Source of the DNA: Phoronis australis
Taxonomy: Eukaryota; Phoronida; Phoronidae
Reading direction: 5' to 3'
DNA: 28,072 bases
NCBI GenBank assembly: GCA_002633005.1
Contig: NMRA01001307.1
Span: forward strand, 1 to 28,072
The notes under the pieces were generated by a model. It worked only from the letters and a program-made list of their open reading frames with translations, made no database searches and was not told the origin of the DNA. The translations under genes were made by a program, and so were the position numbers. This document shows, in pieces, positions 1 to 9,936 of the stretch; within the stretch, counting starts at the first letter, position 1; each line of letters opens with the position of its first letter.

Positions 1-1269
1 ATTTTCGACCACGCACAGAAACCTTTCCACGGAAACTGAACACCAACCACACCATGACACCCCTTACCACGGACACTTTTAATGCAAGTGACCGCGTTGA
101 GCGTTCCACTTATCTGAAGTGTGAGTAACGGAGCATAGTTTGTGATCAGGACCCCCAACGGTTTTTGTAAGTCGTGGCTAGAATTTTTGCGGTGTGTGGT
201 AAGGATATGCGCCTGGTAAGAATTGGGTTGCTTTCTGTAAAGTTACCTGCTAACAAACAAAAACGTGTCCTTGCAATCTCTAACAATAATCGTGGTAAAA
301 TTTAATCAATGTCCCCAAAATGTGTGAAACATGATTAAATATCTTTCCGAATTTGTGGAAAATCCAAAACGTTTTGAAAACTCTTAAAAACCTGTCAAGT
401 TTCAATTTCAAACAAATCAAAATTGGTAATAAACTAAGGATCCAGCAAAGTTAAGCAGTGACAGCGCAATAAATATACTTGGTAAGTGTAGACTATATGC
501 ACGCTCCATGTGCACAGCAAAAATGTTTCAAATAGTCGCCCATTCACACATCAGTGGCAAAGAATATAGCATTTACCTTCCCCACTTAATGCAAAAGAAA
601 CACCGACGTCATTCACTCACACTCCGGGTGCTCTGGGTTGCTCCTTATCAACCAATAAATTTGACGAAATAAAGTCGTGACTTTCAGAGATGGTCGGAAC
701 TTCTACAGATATTAAAGAGTTCATTTGAGATCTGCCAGTTGTGCATCTATACCGCTACCGGGAATTTCCGAAAACAGGCCCACCCAAAAGTAAGCCCATG
801 GGCTTATTTGCGATAACTGTTTACATGTTTTGAAAATCTGATGGATTGTTTTAAGAAACACATGGATATGTTTTGATGTAAAATGTTGTTTATTTTGGCA
901 AGACATTATTTCTGGGATCGCGTTTTTACTCAAAGGACAATCATTTAACGAGATATTGAGTAACTAACCGCATTAGCACAGTGTCAAGGATAGTTTTATA
1001 GCGCGACATAAATACTGATCATGAACAGAATTCTTACTAGGGAGATACAACAGCATCATCATCTTACCAATATCCTCCGATGGGCCTATTTTCGGAAATT
1101 TAGGTAGCTACAAAACGCGTCTAAGAATTTCACTTTTATATTTTATCCAGAGAACTCGACAGCAAAAAATTAGAACTTCCCGAGTTTTCACATAAGTTGA
1201 AGTCTTCATTTTTGCGAAGCTGTAATGCAATCTAAATCTAGTAAGATGGTCACCACAATCTGTATCAAT
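1..1269. other. Upstream noncoding stretch, nothing recognised
   Basis: A+T-rich sequence with frequent stops in all frames. The longest open frame (minus strand, 721-933) starts and ends in low-complexity-like composition and resembles no family I know. I see no repeat, RNA gene or clear promoter here. It is either intergenic or an intron of an upstream noncoding exon of the EAG gene. Confidence 0.5.
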
Positions 1270-1415
1270 CATAGCATGACATGACGCACAACTTGTCCAT
1301 CTAACTAACCAGCCATAGCATGACATGACACACAACTTGTTCTTCTAACTAACCAGTCGTAACATGGCAAACTACACAGCTTCTCCAACTAACCAGTCAC
1401 AGCATGACATGACGT
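1270..1415 (+). repeat. 44-bp tandem repeat, about 3.3 copies
   Basis: Successive copies begin at about 1270, 1314, 1358 and 1398, giving periods of 44, 44 and 40 (the third copy has lost about 4 bases). The recognisable core is CATAGCATGACATGAC followed by CTAACTAACCAG. Copies 1 and 2 are closest and the third is the most diverged, as in an old local duplication. No coding capacity is retained across copies. Confidence 0.85.
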
Positions 1416-2108
1416 TTGAACTAGATTAACGGTTTGGAATAATGTTATGATCTGACTGGAAAAAGACATGCGCCATTTTCGAAGATTTCCGTGTCGGGAA
1501 CAATGACACGGACAGAGATAACCACAAGAACAAGAAAGAATATTATCAATAGTGGTGATGACGACAATAATTGTTCTTCTGGCTCTGATGAGACAACCTT
1601 GCCCTCTTATGTAATTTATCAGGAAGAGACTCTCATTGTACAGTTATTATGAATTTCTAATAGGGACATGCTGGTGTTGCGAGAAATACATGAGAAGATG
1701 ATTGACGTGTGGTCTCGAATTGACGTCCATGTTTAAACAAATTCTCTCTACGACAACCACGCCTGTCGCACTTAAAAAATTGCGCCTTACAAACTCAGTG
1801 GGCCTACACGGGCCGATAAATTCAGTTAATTGAGGCTTACAAACATGGCTCACTAACGGCCACCCGACATTGTGTTTGTAAGTCCCACCATGAGCTTGTT
1901 GGGTGAGTAAAGGCCCATTTATACCAAAACCAGACAGGTGGAGAGGCCTTTGCAGCGACCTCCAGTGCGGCGACCGCACTTAGATTGTTTTCCGTTAATT
2001 TTGAATAAGCTCGTTTATACTCAGGGACACCAGTGTAGCTCCGACGTAGATACTTCAAATGTTACTTGTAAATGAGGACATATTTATGAACCTACCAAGA
2101 CAAGACTA
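1416..2108. other. Noncoding stretch with short inverted-repeat traces
   Basis: No gene recognised. Between about 1787 and 1890 the strings CTTACAAAC and GTTTGTAAG recur in opposite orientation beside related words (GGCTCACTAACGGCC, CATGAGCTTGTTGGGTGAG). This suggests a decayed inverted-repeat element, but I cannot define its ends. The minus-strand frames here (1647-1979, 1837-2058) overlap each other and match no family. Confidence 0.4.
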
Positions 2109-2205
2109 ACATGCACGAACCGACAGGGGTGGGACTCGGGGCCAAGGGGTTCGAACGAGCCCCCCATTTGGGTGGGCAAAAAGGTCTCCCTCTGAGAAGC
2201 AAAAA
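2109..2205 (-). repeat. Diverged copy of the 5602-5746 interspersed repeat
   Basis: Read forward, this segment matches the reverse complement of 5640-5746. Shared blocks in the same order are ACATGC, GAGCC..CCC.CATTTGG, GTGGGCAAAAAGGTC and CCTC.GAGA. The match decays after about 2205. It contains GGTTCGAAC, which looks like a Pol III B box, but no A box or cloverleaf can be drawn, so I treat it as a MITE fragment rather than a tRNA-derived SINE. Confidence 0.65.
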
Positions 2206-2695
2206 CACCAAAAAAAGGACACGAACACGTGACCTATTAGCTTATAGTCTCTTTCGGGAATCTGTGCCCGATTGCATGAAACTCTCCCAAATAGGGACTC
2301 AACAATGTTCCGTAACTTCCCATAACATTTGTGGACTTGTGCAAATATTGATTTGTCTTTCGAATGGCATTTAATCTTCTTTACTAAGCCAATTTTTAGG
2401 TATGACACACACCGAAAGTAAACTCCATGTTGAATTCTCAATAGTATTGAAGATCAATAGGGAGCTTTTCGTATACCGCCCCTAATTTAAGGACTAAGTC
2501 CCTAGTTAACAAACACACAAACGCTCACAGTGTGACTGTTTCACTCTACTGGATTTCTGGCTGTTTCCTGCCTAATCGCTAGATTTCGCGGCAACTATAT
2601 ACCTGGGGTGCGTTCAGTAGACCCAATTAAGTAATTCGCGAAAACGCGGAAGATTTAGAGGAATGTCGCCATATTATCGAGTGAAGCAGCCTCCC
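2206..2695. other. Noncoding stretch, nothing recognised
   Basis: Open frames on both strands overlap (2111-2374 plus, 2106-2441 minus) and are mostly read through the repeat fragment. No family features are seen. A GCGTTCAGTAGACCC string near 2611 resembles the terminus of the MITE family at 2696 and may be a further fragment. Confidence 0.4.
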
Positions 2696-2828
2696 GTTCA
2701 GTAGCGCTAGGACCTCGCTAAAACGCAAGACTTCGAGAGATAACGTGAGACATTGCCGTGTATTTTAAGTTAGAACACGTGACTTTGACTACATTTTAGC
2801 TAGATCCTAGCGTAGGTCCTAGCCTGTC
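2696..2828 (-). mobile_element. MITE family A, copy 1 (opposite orientation to copies 2 and 3)
   Basis: This 133-bp segment aligns with the reverse complement of 13055-13196. Shared words include CCTCCCGTTCAGTA just at the edge, GCAAGACTTCG, ATTGCCGTGTATTTTAA, GAACACG, TTTTAGCTAG and TCCTAGCGTA. The ends are inverted relatives of each other: GTTCAGTAGCGCTAGGACCT on the left, and AGCTAGATCCTAGCGTAGGTCCTAG (19 of these bases pair with the left end). No coding capacity is seen, so it is a non-autonomous DNA element. Confidence 0.8.
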
Positions 2829-3544
2829 ACACTAGGTTTACTGGCATGGCTAGTCTCGTCTGTTCCACAGGACAATTGTACAAAACCTGACTAAAATTTG
2901 AAGAGTATAATGGGCCAAAGGCTTCAAAAACTGTGCACAAAGTCTATCGACACTGATTCGAAAGTCAATTTTCCACCTTTTACGACTACCTGAATTGCAG
3001 TCAGCTACAACTTGAAAAAACGAGCAAAATATGCCGAATCAGCATTTTTCACCCCAAAGCCACTATCTGCATGAAATTCAAGAACTGAGAAACAGCGCAT
3101 TCAGACTGCCAAAACTCTCCAAGTTCCAGATATCAAGTGAAAAGTGGGTGTCGCCCAGCCAATTTTTTTCACAAATCCAAGAAGTCTGAAGGGTACCAGA
3201 ATTTCCCATTAAATTTCATCTTCCCACTTGCAAGCAGTAAAGATTTAAGAAAAGCCAATGTTGAGCAAATAGCGGGTCAAGTGGTCAACAGCTGACAATG
3301 TTGCACCCAGAACAGATTAAAAAACCGAGCAAATGTTATTCGCAACCTTCACGTGCATCACAGAACTTGAAATGCACAGCCAACCCAGCAACCGCCAATT
3401 TTTCATGAAATTGGGGGAGGCAAACTGAACCGGGGCTCAAAAAATTATTGAGTGCCAAAGGACGCGCTATCACGTGTCGACATACGAGACTGTGGAAGAG
3501 TTTGATCTAAGAAGAGTACGTTCATTAGCTTTCTAACGGGTTAC
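2829..3544. other. Noncoding stretch, A-rich on the plus strand
   Basis: No gene recognised. The plus strand is A/C-rich and carries a loosely repeated phrase near 3014 (AAAAAACGAGCAAAAT) and 3319 (AAAAAACCGAGCAAATG), about 305 bases apart. This may reflect an old duplication. Nothing else is supportable. Confidence 0.4.
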
Positions 3545-3658
3545 AAATCTACCCAAAATTACGTGTTCTCATTCAAAATATACGGCAATATCTCAAAAAA
3601 TTTCGCGAAGTCTTTTCTTTTTAGCAAGGCCCTTGCGTAGGTCCTAGTGTTGCTGAAC
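3545..3658 (+). mobile_element. MITE family A, copy 3 (one end truncated)
   Basis: It matches 13082-13196 in the same orientation. Shared blocks are CGTGTTCTC, AAAATA.ACGGCAATATCTCA, GCGAAGTCTT..TTTTTAGC and the terminal GTTGCTGAACG. The left terminal inverted repeat present in the 13055 copy is missing or too diverged. The minus-strand frame 3559-3846 runs through it and is not a gene. Confidence 0.75.
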
Positions 3659-4403
3659 GCTCCCCTGGTTCCGCAATTAATGGCGCCCTCTGTTGCTGGT
3701 ACTGCACTGTTGTATCTGATCATGTCATGACAGTGATTACAGAAGGTTCTCTGGACGTTATTTTGTGCAGCTTCACAAACGAAGGTTTGAACAGAGCGTC
3801 TATTGCTGTGTAGGTGTTTGGTTATATTCCAATCAAAATCACGCACCGTTGCCGCTTCATCAAGGTTACCGTATACTGACCTCCCACTAATCTAATAAAA
3901 AAACATCGTATCTCACAAGATGCTAATTGGATTCAAATTAAGCTAACTACAGATAACATATGCACACTGTTGTTCAAAACTATGAAGATTTGTTTTTAAA
4001 ATGAAATTAAAAATATGTTAAAGTCGTTGCCGTTACCGACGAAAAAACTGAACAAAAACTAGATAAAACATGAAAAAACGAAAGTTCATACAACAAAGTT
4101 ATTTATTACAATTTTATGTTGACATTCGTCTTCATATATTTTATACTGCTTTTAAAATATTTCACATTTTAATAAAAAGTGGGACGACAGCGCTTTTCAA
4201 ATTTCGTTTCTAATATTTATCAAAGGAAAAACGTGTTATAATACCAGACTTGTCGCCAAAAGCAAATGGAATATGAGCACGAAGAGCCACTTATATATTC
4301 ACCTAACCTGTATGAATTGTGTCGAAACTAACACCAAATCTCAAGAGATCGAATTTGTAGACTGTGTTGCCAACCGACTCAAATATCAAGTAACGTAATT
4401 AGT
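3659..4403. other. Proximal upstream region of the EAG gene, no motif identified
   Basis: Strongly A+T-rich, with several AATAAA-like and TATATT strings that are uninformative at this composition. No exon or repeat recognised. A distal promoter or enhancer could lie here, but nothing in the sequence shows it. Confidence 0.35.
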
Positions 4404-4415
4404 GGCGCATGCGCC
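4404..4415. promoter_or_regulatory. Perfect NRF1-type palindrome in candidate promoter
   Basis: GGCGCATGCGCC is a perfect 12-bp palindrome centred on GCGCATGCGC, the core bound by the NRF1/EWG transcription factor family. It lies 284 bases before the EAG start codon in otherwise A+T-rich DNA, so it stands out locally. Such sites are typical of TATA-less promoters, and no TATA box is placed convincingly nearby. That it marks the EAG promoter is inference. The transcription start is not visible from sequence. Confidence 0.55.
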
Positions 4416-4523
4416 CTAAGTCTGTTTAATTATTAATAATTCATCTCGCAGCTATCGAAGTTCTACCGTGCTGTCATTCATACCTAGGAGACACAGGGAG
4501 CTGTGCGTGTGACTGATATTTTA

Positions 4524-4586
4524 ATGATGCTGTTTGCGGATGGAAATTGTCGAAAAAAACTATTTATTTCGGAGCAAACTGGATGA
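4524..4586 (+). promoter_or_regulatory. Upstream ORF 1 in the EAG leader (20 codons)
   Basis: It begins with two adjacent ATG codons (4524 and 4527) and ends at TGA 4584-4586. It lies in a different frame from uORF2 and the main CDS. The initiation context is weak (TTAATGA). It matters only if the transcript starts upstream of 4524. Confidence 0.35.
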
Positions 4587-4596
4587 AATCGTAACC

Positions 4597-4653
4597 ATGG
4601 ATTTGTTGGATTACTTGTTCAGGAGGCTGTTGCGCATGTTTGTCACGTTTTAA
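4597..4653 (+). promoter_or_regulatory. Upstream ORF 2 with strong Kozak context, in frame with EAG CDS
   Basis: The start is ACCATGG, the best initiation context in the leader. The ORF runs 18 codons (M-D-L-L-D-Y-L...) to TAA at 4651-4653. It is in the same frame as the main start 102 bases later, so this stop also shows that 4699 is the first usable in-frame ATG for the channel. If transcribed as leader, it would be expected to reduce initiation at 4699. AG dinucleotides near 4622 and 4670 could be splice acceptors for a 5'-UTR exon, which would remove it. Confidence 0.45.
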
Positions 4654-4698
4654 AGGTGTACATTTTTAGGTTCTATTGGATTATCTCACTGTGATAAA

Positions 4699-4777
4699 AT
4701 GTCTGGCACCAAACGAGGTCTAGTGGCTCCACAAAACACATTCCTGGAAAATATCATCCGGCGTTCTAACGGGCAAC
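4699..4777 (+). CDS. eag: EAG-type voltage-gated K+ channel, coding exon 1 (PAS-cap)
   Basis: This exon encodes the first 26 residues plus one base of codon 27 of an EAG-subfamily (KCNH1/KCNH5, Drosophila eag) potassium channel. EAG channels are tetrameric plasma-membrane delayed-rectifier channels. Their cytoplasmic PAS-cap and PAS domain modulate gating through the C-terminal cyclic-nucleotide-binding homology domain. The protein begins MSGTKRG and carries [14 protein letters not shown] followed by IRRSNGQ. The [12 protein letters not shown] block is diagnostic of EAG. ERG has [11 protein letters not shown] and ELK has LLAPQNTFLDT. The start is fixed by position in the family, an A at -3 (AAAATGT), and an in-frame stop at 4651-4653 with no ATG between. 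The exon ends at C4777 before the donor GTAAGT (phase 1). It joins exon 2 across a 19.9-kb intron. Confidence 0.96.
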
Positions 4778-5601
4778 GTAAGTAAACGTGTTGTTTATTC
4801 TGAAGCTCGGCGTGTAAATGTGGTGGAAAAACAGCGTTGAATGACAACTAAGAAATTGTCGCTAACAGAGGTCCTTTTGTAGTATTGGCCACAGATATTA
4901 TTTAAAAAACTTGCTACATAATTTACGGTCTGTCTAACGAGTACTTTCTTCACTGATCATAAGATACCGCGGGTTCTCGTCAACAATTTATAAATATCTG
5001 ATAAGAAGCAACTCTCTCTTTATACGGCGATCTTTATACCAGTACAAGGAAACACAATTCGATTAACCTACCTACAAATTTAGAACAACCGAATACGCCG
5101 AATTTAAAGACTATATCATCGCTGTGTGCAAAGTCGTAATGGCTGTTACTATGAAATCTCGTATACATTGTACAATTTACATACAACTTATGGATTTTAT
5201 TAGTCTGGTAAGCACAACTCATTTTGCACAGAAGTGAAGTTATATCGATCGAATTTTTAAGTTTGCCTTGGCCGGAACAGAATGTCCAATACAGCTTGAT
5301 AGCTTCATGAACATATTACCAACAACGATCTGTGATTTACTTCACCTTCATTTCCTTAGTTTTTGTTGTCTTCCAAATCGCATGCAATGAAATATTCATT
5401 ACCTTTGGGCTTTCAACTTACACATTACATACCAGGTATTGGTCGTTTTTTCAAAGACCTGGTCTGCATAACGAGACAACAGTCAAATAAGTTGTTTAAA
5501 GATGAAAATTGTGCCGATTTTTGATTTGGCGAAAACTACCAAACGTTTACCAGGCGTTTGGATATCTCATTTTAACATCACTTTCCATTATTGACCCTCC
5601 A

Positions 5602-5746
5602 ACATGCGCGCACCCAGCCTTCAATATGGGGGGGGGGGTCGAATTCTTGTCGATGTGGACATTTTGTATCTCTGAGGCGGACCTTTTTGCCCACTTTGCC
5701 AAATGAAGGGGAGGCTCATTGGAGCCCCCCCTGGGTGCGCGCATGT
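5602..5746. repeat. 145-bp fold-back repeat with perfect 16-bp terminal inverted repeats
   Basis: ACATGCGCGCACCCAG at 5602-5617 is perfectly inverted at 5731-5746. The interior is G/C-rich, with an 11-12 base G run near 5627. The inner part matches the diverged copy at 2109-2205. The terminus also resembles internal parts of the MITE copies at 16011 and 27169 (ATGCGCGC.CCCAGCCT), so this may be an internal derivative of that family. The open frames across it (5509-5706, 5591-5860 plus; 5547-5750 minus) are repeat read-through, not genes. Confidence 0.8.
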
Positions 5747-8744
5747 CCAAGACTACCTCAGGTCTCGTTTTTACACGGCAGATACAAACTAGCTGTTGAT
5801 CTCCATGCTTGTACGTTGTATGGTCTGAGGCTAGTTTCTAGTGAAAAGGGACGCGTATGATTTATTGTAATTGTAAGTTGTCATGACGCCTTTTACTGAG
5901 CCCTTAGTTCTCTAACACCGGATTTAAAAGTTACAAACAAAAGACACCGTCATTTTACGATGGGCGCGAACACCACCGTTCTACGCTACACCTCGAGAAT
6001 CGAGTAACCGGTGGAACGCCATTGACAAGACGTATCGATATATCTACTGAATGTCAAAATAAACAAAATAATAATACCTGATGAATTACTTTTCAGAAAA
6101 TTCGTTGCCTTCAAGTTCTGTCAAAAATAACTCCCTCACAGTGACATTTGACGGCAACTTTGATAGACAAATCCGCTCCCCGTTTCAACAGGGTTGCTTC
6201 AATGCTTAATTCTGAAAATTTGTCCCATGTTCCCTCATTGTTATTACTGAAAAATGTTTTACCTGTAATGGCGGTATATCACATTATAACAACAATTAAT
6301 ACAAATTATCTGAATAATTAACGGTTATGGAAATATTCTCTGAGACTTAGTACTTTGCTGAAGTAACATTATTTTGCATTTTGGAGATAGTTGCGTGGGG
6401 CGTAAAACTCAATTTCTGATAGGTCTTAAGATACTTTCTATGATGATTTGCATGGGAATTTTCCTTATTCGCGAGATAGCGTTTTTTTAGAGCGCAGTTA
6501 TGGGTCTCGGTCGCACAAAATTGTTACCATTCGTGTAAATCATAGACCCATTGTACACGTATACCGTCCATCTTTATCCAGATTTTCATGTTACGGGGTT
6601 TAAAATGCGACAACAAAAATATCACCATCACAGTTACGGCTAAACGATTAAAAGCCTACTTGGGTAATCAGGTGCAGAGACGGATCATGAAAGATAACTT
6701 ACGCCTAATCCTTTCGCAAGGAGATTCATTTATTGCTAGTCCAACCAAGATAAATATCGGTGATCATCAAGCAAGGCTAAAGAGCATGCAATGCATTGGC
6801 AACTCAGAAAAGATTTTTATAGAAGACTGGACGTTTCATAACGTCAGACGTTTTCCGGATTCGAGGCTTGTTTCACTTAATTTTCGTAACTATAAGTCGC
6901 TTTTTACACAGTGTCTGAACGGAGACTTACGCCAAACTTACAAATTTTCGTGAGTTTCCGTTTAGACGATACATAAAAACATCGTAAGGCTCAGAAACTT
7001 CAATAAAACATGCTACGGTCTCTAATAGAGATCGAGTTTTAATGCAAACTCGGAGATTATTTGCGCAAAATAATGATGTCAAATAATCAAAATCGACTTT
7101 CCCAACTATCCACTCTAAGGCAACAAATGTATCGTAGAACCGGGAAAACACGTGCATGCATTGGAGACAGACGTTCAGTAGTTCCGCCGAGTCTGACCCC
7201 CTGGCTTCTACTGGAAACCCAGCTTCTATCTGTTTTAGCTAACTACAAGAGTGAAGAAGAATGCTGTTGATTTATAATAATTAACAAAAAAAAAAAGAAT
7301 TTGACACGACCAAATTATTAAAAAATCGCATTACAACGGATTTTCTATCAGACGTTTCATCATATCAAACATTTAGCCCAAGTATTTGTCGCTTGTTTTG
7401 TTCCGACGAGCAGTCATTAAAATAGTACATAAAAATATTACAATAATATGAATTATCTACTGATACGTTCTCATTACTCACTCTTGGGAGCATTGTGGCG
7501 CATTCTGCAATCAGGCAGGTAAAAGGCTTATATTTACCTCATTCGTACTAAAACAACGAGTTTGCCTCCTCATTAACATGTTGATTAGGACTTAAAGATA
7601 GCACGTCTTTCTGCTTGTCGGTGTATGGTCTCCCCCGCTTCACTACAAGTTACCCCCTGAACAATCTGTCGAGTTTTTATGAAGTTTCATTAAAACTCTA
7701 TGTGCACATTTTAATAAAGGTAAAAACTAATGCTCATTTCGAAGACACAAATCACATTGCCATAGAGTTAGGTATAACCTAAAAAAGACACTCAACACAA
7801 AGATATCTGTGAATCAAATGAAAATGATAACTTCTTATGTTAGTGGACGTATTATGGTAATCTTTCACAATTGGGCGAATAGTTCTAAAACAAACTTTGT
7901 TGTTCTGTGACGGAAAAGCAAGAACCTCGCGGAAAAAAACCCAACAATTCGTGAATGTGGCGTTCTGTTGATTGACGTGACTAGAAGCTGACGCAGGATA
8001 ATGAAAATCTTAGCTTGGGATTAGTCTATGCTTGACCATCAACGAGACCGGAATCCTTCGTGTGCTACGTAATAGTCTGATTGTGTAGCTATTAGGAAGA
8101 CTCGTACCAGATCTTTTGTGCCATGCGATGGTTCGTTAGCGCGTTTGTCTTTATAGGTGACTTCGTTATTCCACGATGTCGTCTTGCGTTTTCAGTTGCT
8201 TTAGTTTGCACGCAATCCAGCGAAAAGAGCTCTTGCGTCATTAACCCAGTGTGAAACGAATCGCAGTTATGCACGGTTGTCATAGCTACACCTTAGTATT
8301 AACAAGATGTAACTATTGTTGATAGATAGATAAGTTGCCCTCTCTACTTAATATAGAGGCTATTGAAAACAATTAATCCTAATATAAAGTCGCCCACGAC
8401 AACAAATTCAGGATTGTCGTTTGACACTGGATCGGGACCGCGACATCAGCGAAAAATGACTTGTGCTCGACAAATGTCCTGGAAATGGTAAAATTTCTAG
8501 TTTGAGTTGTCGAAACTAAGGTAAACCTATACAATAATAAACTATAGCCAATAAGTTTGCGATTAACAAAGAAACACAAACGTTCGACTTGTCAATTTGT
8601 TGACGTTGGGTTTTAAACCGACAATTAATATTACAACATAAGTCCTTTTTAATTACACACTGTTTTTATACAACCTAACAACGTTTAACGCGAGTGCTGA
8701 TCGACCTCATCATTTTCAGTAGCCGCGTTGTCAGTAATCATGTC
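5747..8744. other. Intronic stretch, no gene or repeat family recognised
   Basis: About 3 kb of A+T-rich sequence. It includes the longest open frame in the window (plus strand 6588-6953, 121 codons). That frame has no recognisable domain, and a frame of this length is expected by chance in 28 kb of this composition. A short poly-A tract occurs near 7287. A segment at 7203-7245 is shared with 27832-27870. Confidence 0.45.
7203..7245 (+). repeat. Short interspersed repeat fragment shared with 27832
   Basis: GGCTTCTACTGGAAACCCAG and the following CTTCT closely match 27832 onward (GGCTTCTACAGGAAACCCAG then CTTCTGTTAG). The match is about 26 bases with one mismatch, then decays. It is too long for chance in 28 kb, so it is likely a fragment of a dispersed repeat whose full form is not here. 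Confidence 0.55.
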
Positions 8745-9265
8745 TAAAGCCGCATTTCAAGGGAGACAGTTTCAGGGTGTGAATTGTCACTACGCGACTT
8801 CCTCCAGATCGCACAACACTGCGGGATCAGCTCGAGTCTTTTCCGTTAAGACATACGATATTGTTCAAGCGTAACATGATTCCTTCCGTCTTGCCCCTAC
8901 AGTTTGTGATTAGACGTGTAGTACTGGAGAAACTGATCGGGTACAAACCGTGGTCAAAAATGGCCGCCGCGCAGTGCTGTAGTGGTAAAATTAGAGGTAA
9001 ATAGGCGCCAAAAGCCTACCGTATCACCTTGAGCACTGATTCAGAAGGTAATTTACGGTACGTGGTCGCAACGTTCAAATGACAAAACGCGGTTGGCTGC
9101 GCCTACGTGCGTCTACGCCCCACTACAGCACTGTTGCCGCGGTGTCAACTTGCTCCATGTCAGTCGCTCCATGTCAGTCGTGTTTACACAAACTAACAGT
9201 CGATCAGCTGTCATGTTCCGTGTTAGTTGCTCCGTGACAACTGTCTCCCGTGTAAATGCGGCTTA
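8745..9265. mobile_element. Inverted-repeat element, about 521 bp, interrupted by a nested MITE
   Basis: The left arm (8745-8775) begins TAAAGCCGCATTT and continues with GGGAGACAGTT. The right arm (9236-9265), reverse-complemented, begins TAAGCCGCATTTACACGGGA and continues GACAGTTGTC. Arms match over about 30 bases with scattered differences. Inside lies the hAT-like MITE at 8972-9133 and a 14-bp local tandem (CTCCATGTCAGTCG twice, near 9152-9180). No protein is encoded. The target duplication is not clear. Confidence 0.7.
8972..9133. mobile_element. hAT-like MITE with 14-bp perfect TIRs and decayed 8-bp target duplication
   Basis: CAGTGCTGTAGTGG at 8972-8985 is perfectly inverted as CCACTACAGCACTG at 9120-9133. 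The flanking octamers are CCGCCGCG (8964-8971) and TTGCCGCG (9134-9141), matching at 6 of 8 positions. A CAGTG-type terminus plus 8-bp duplication is the usual hAT signature. The 162-bp size and lack of coding frames make it non-autonomous. The superfamily is inferred from terminus and duplication length only. Confidence 0.75.
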
Positions 9266-9778
9266 AGCAGCAACACTTGTTAGAGTTATCAATTCATTGC
9301 TCTTGCGGCATGTAAACTGTACTAAATTAACTTTCGCGATTTCGTGTAGCTTAGGATTATTCAAACTTGCAGCAGCTAGTGTGACTCAACACAATGCCAT
9401 TTGACAGTCTAGTTACTATTCTCTTAAAAGGTTGGGTTGACATGACGCTTCCAGTGTGCCGGAAAACATTCGAGAACCAGTTACCATTACAATCTCGCGA
9501 GACTATTTTTATGTGAATGAGGACGGTAATATGTCATCGTTTAAACCCTAATAAAACGAGGAACAGTTTTTATTATTTTCTCATTTCACTATCAAATAAC
9601 GATTGCGTAATATTTGGAATTTCTAGGGTTTTCTATATATTCACACTTGTTTTTAAGTGTATAAGTTGTGTGTGTTCTCCAAGAAGTCACAAGGCGGCGC
9701 TTGCTACAAATTTAAATATTCACGGTTTTAATGAGACAACATTGTTAAGGTCTTGATCGAGCCTTATACAGTTTATTC
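9266..9778. other. Intronic stretch, nothing recognised
   Basis: A+T-rich. The plus frame 9517-9756 (79 codons) has no family features and no splice context. I see no repeats or RNA genes. Confidence 0.4.
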
Positions 9779-9936
9779 ACGCAGTCGCCATTTGAAAGTA
9801 AGCCTCTTTTTAGGCTTTAAAAACAATGCATTCTGCGCTTAATCACAGCGCAAAACTTGATTTTTTCGCATTTATGTCTCAAATGTATTGTTCTTTAAAG
9901 CTAAAAAGAGGCCCACTACTAAAATGGCGACTGCGT
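9779..9936. mobile_element. 158-bp palindromic MITE with about 55-bp imperfect arms
   Basis: ACGCAGTCGCCATTT at the left end is mirrored by AAATGGCGACTGCGT at the right. Homology continues inward through GCCTCTTTTTAG and CTTTAAA.AACAAT, so the arms pair over about 55 bases around a loop of some 45 bases. There is no coding capacity. The flanks are A/T-rich (TTTATTC and TAATAAG) and no unambiguous target duplication is seen. Confidence 0.85.

Noticed and set aside
2140-2165. GGTTCGAAC as a Pol III B box of a tRNA or tRNA-derived SINE
   Set aside because: No A box at the right distance, no cloverleaf, and the segment aligns instead with the fold-back repeat at 5602-5746.
6588-6953. 121-codon plus-strand ORF, the longest in the window
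   Set aside because: No recognisable domain, no splice or promoter context, and stop-free runs of this length are expected about once or twice by chance in 28 kb of this base composition.
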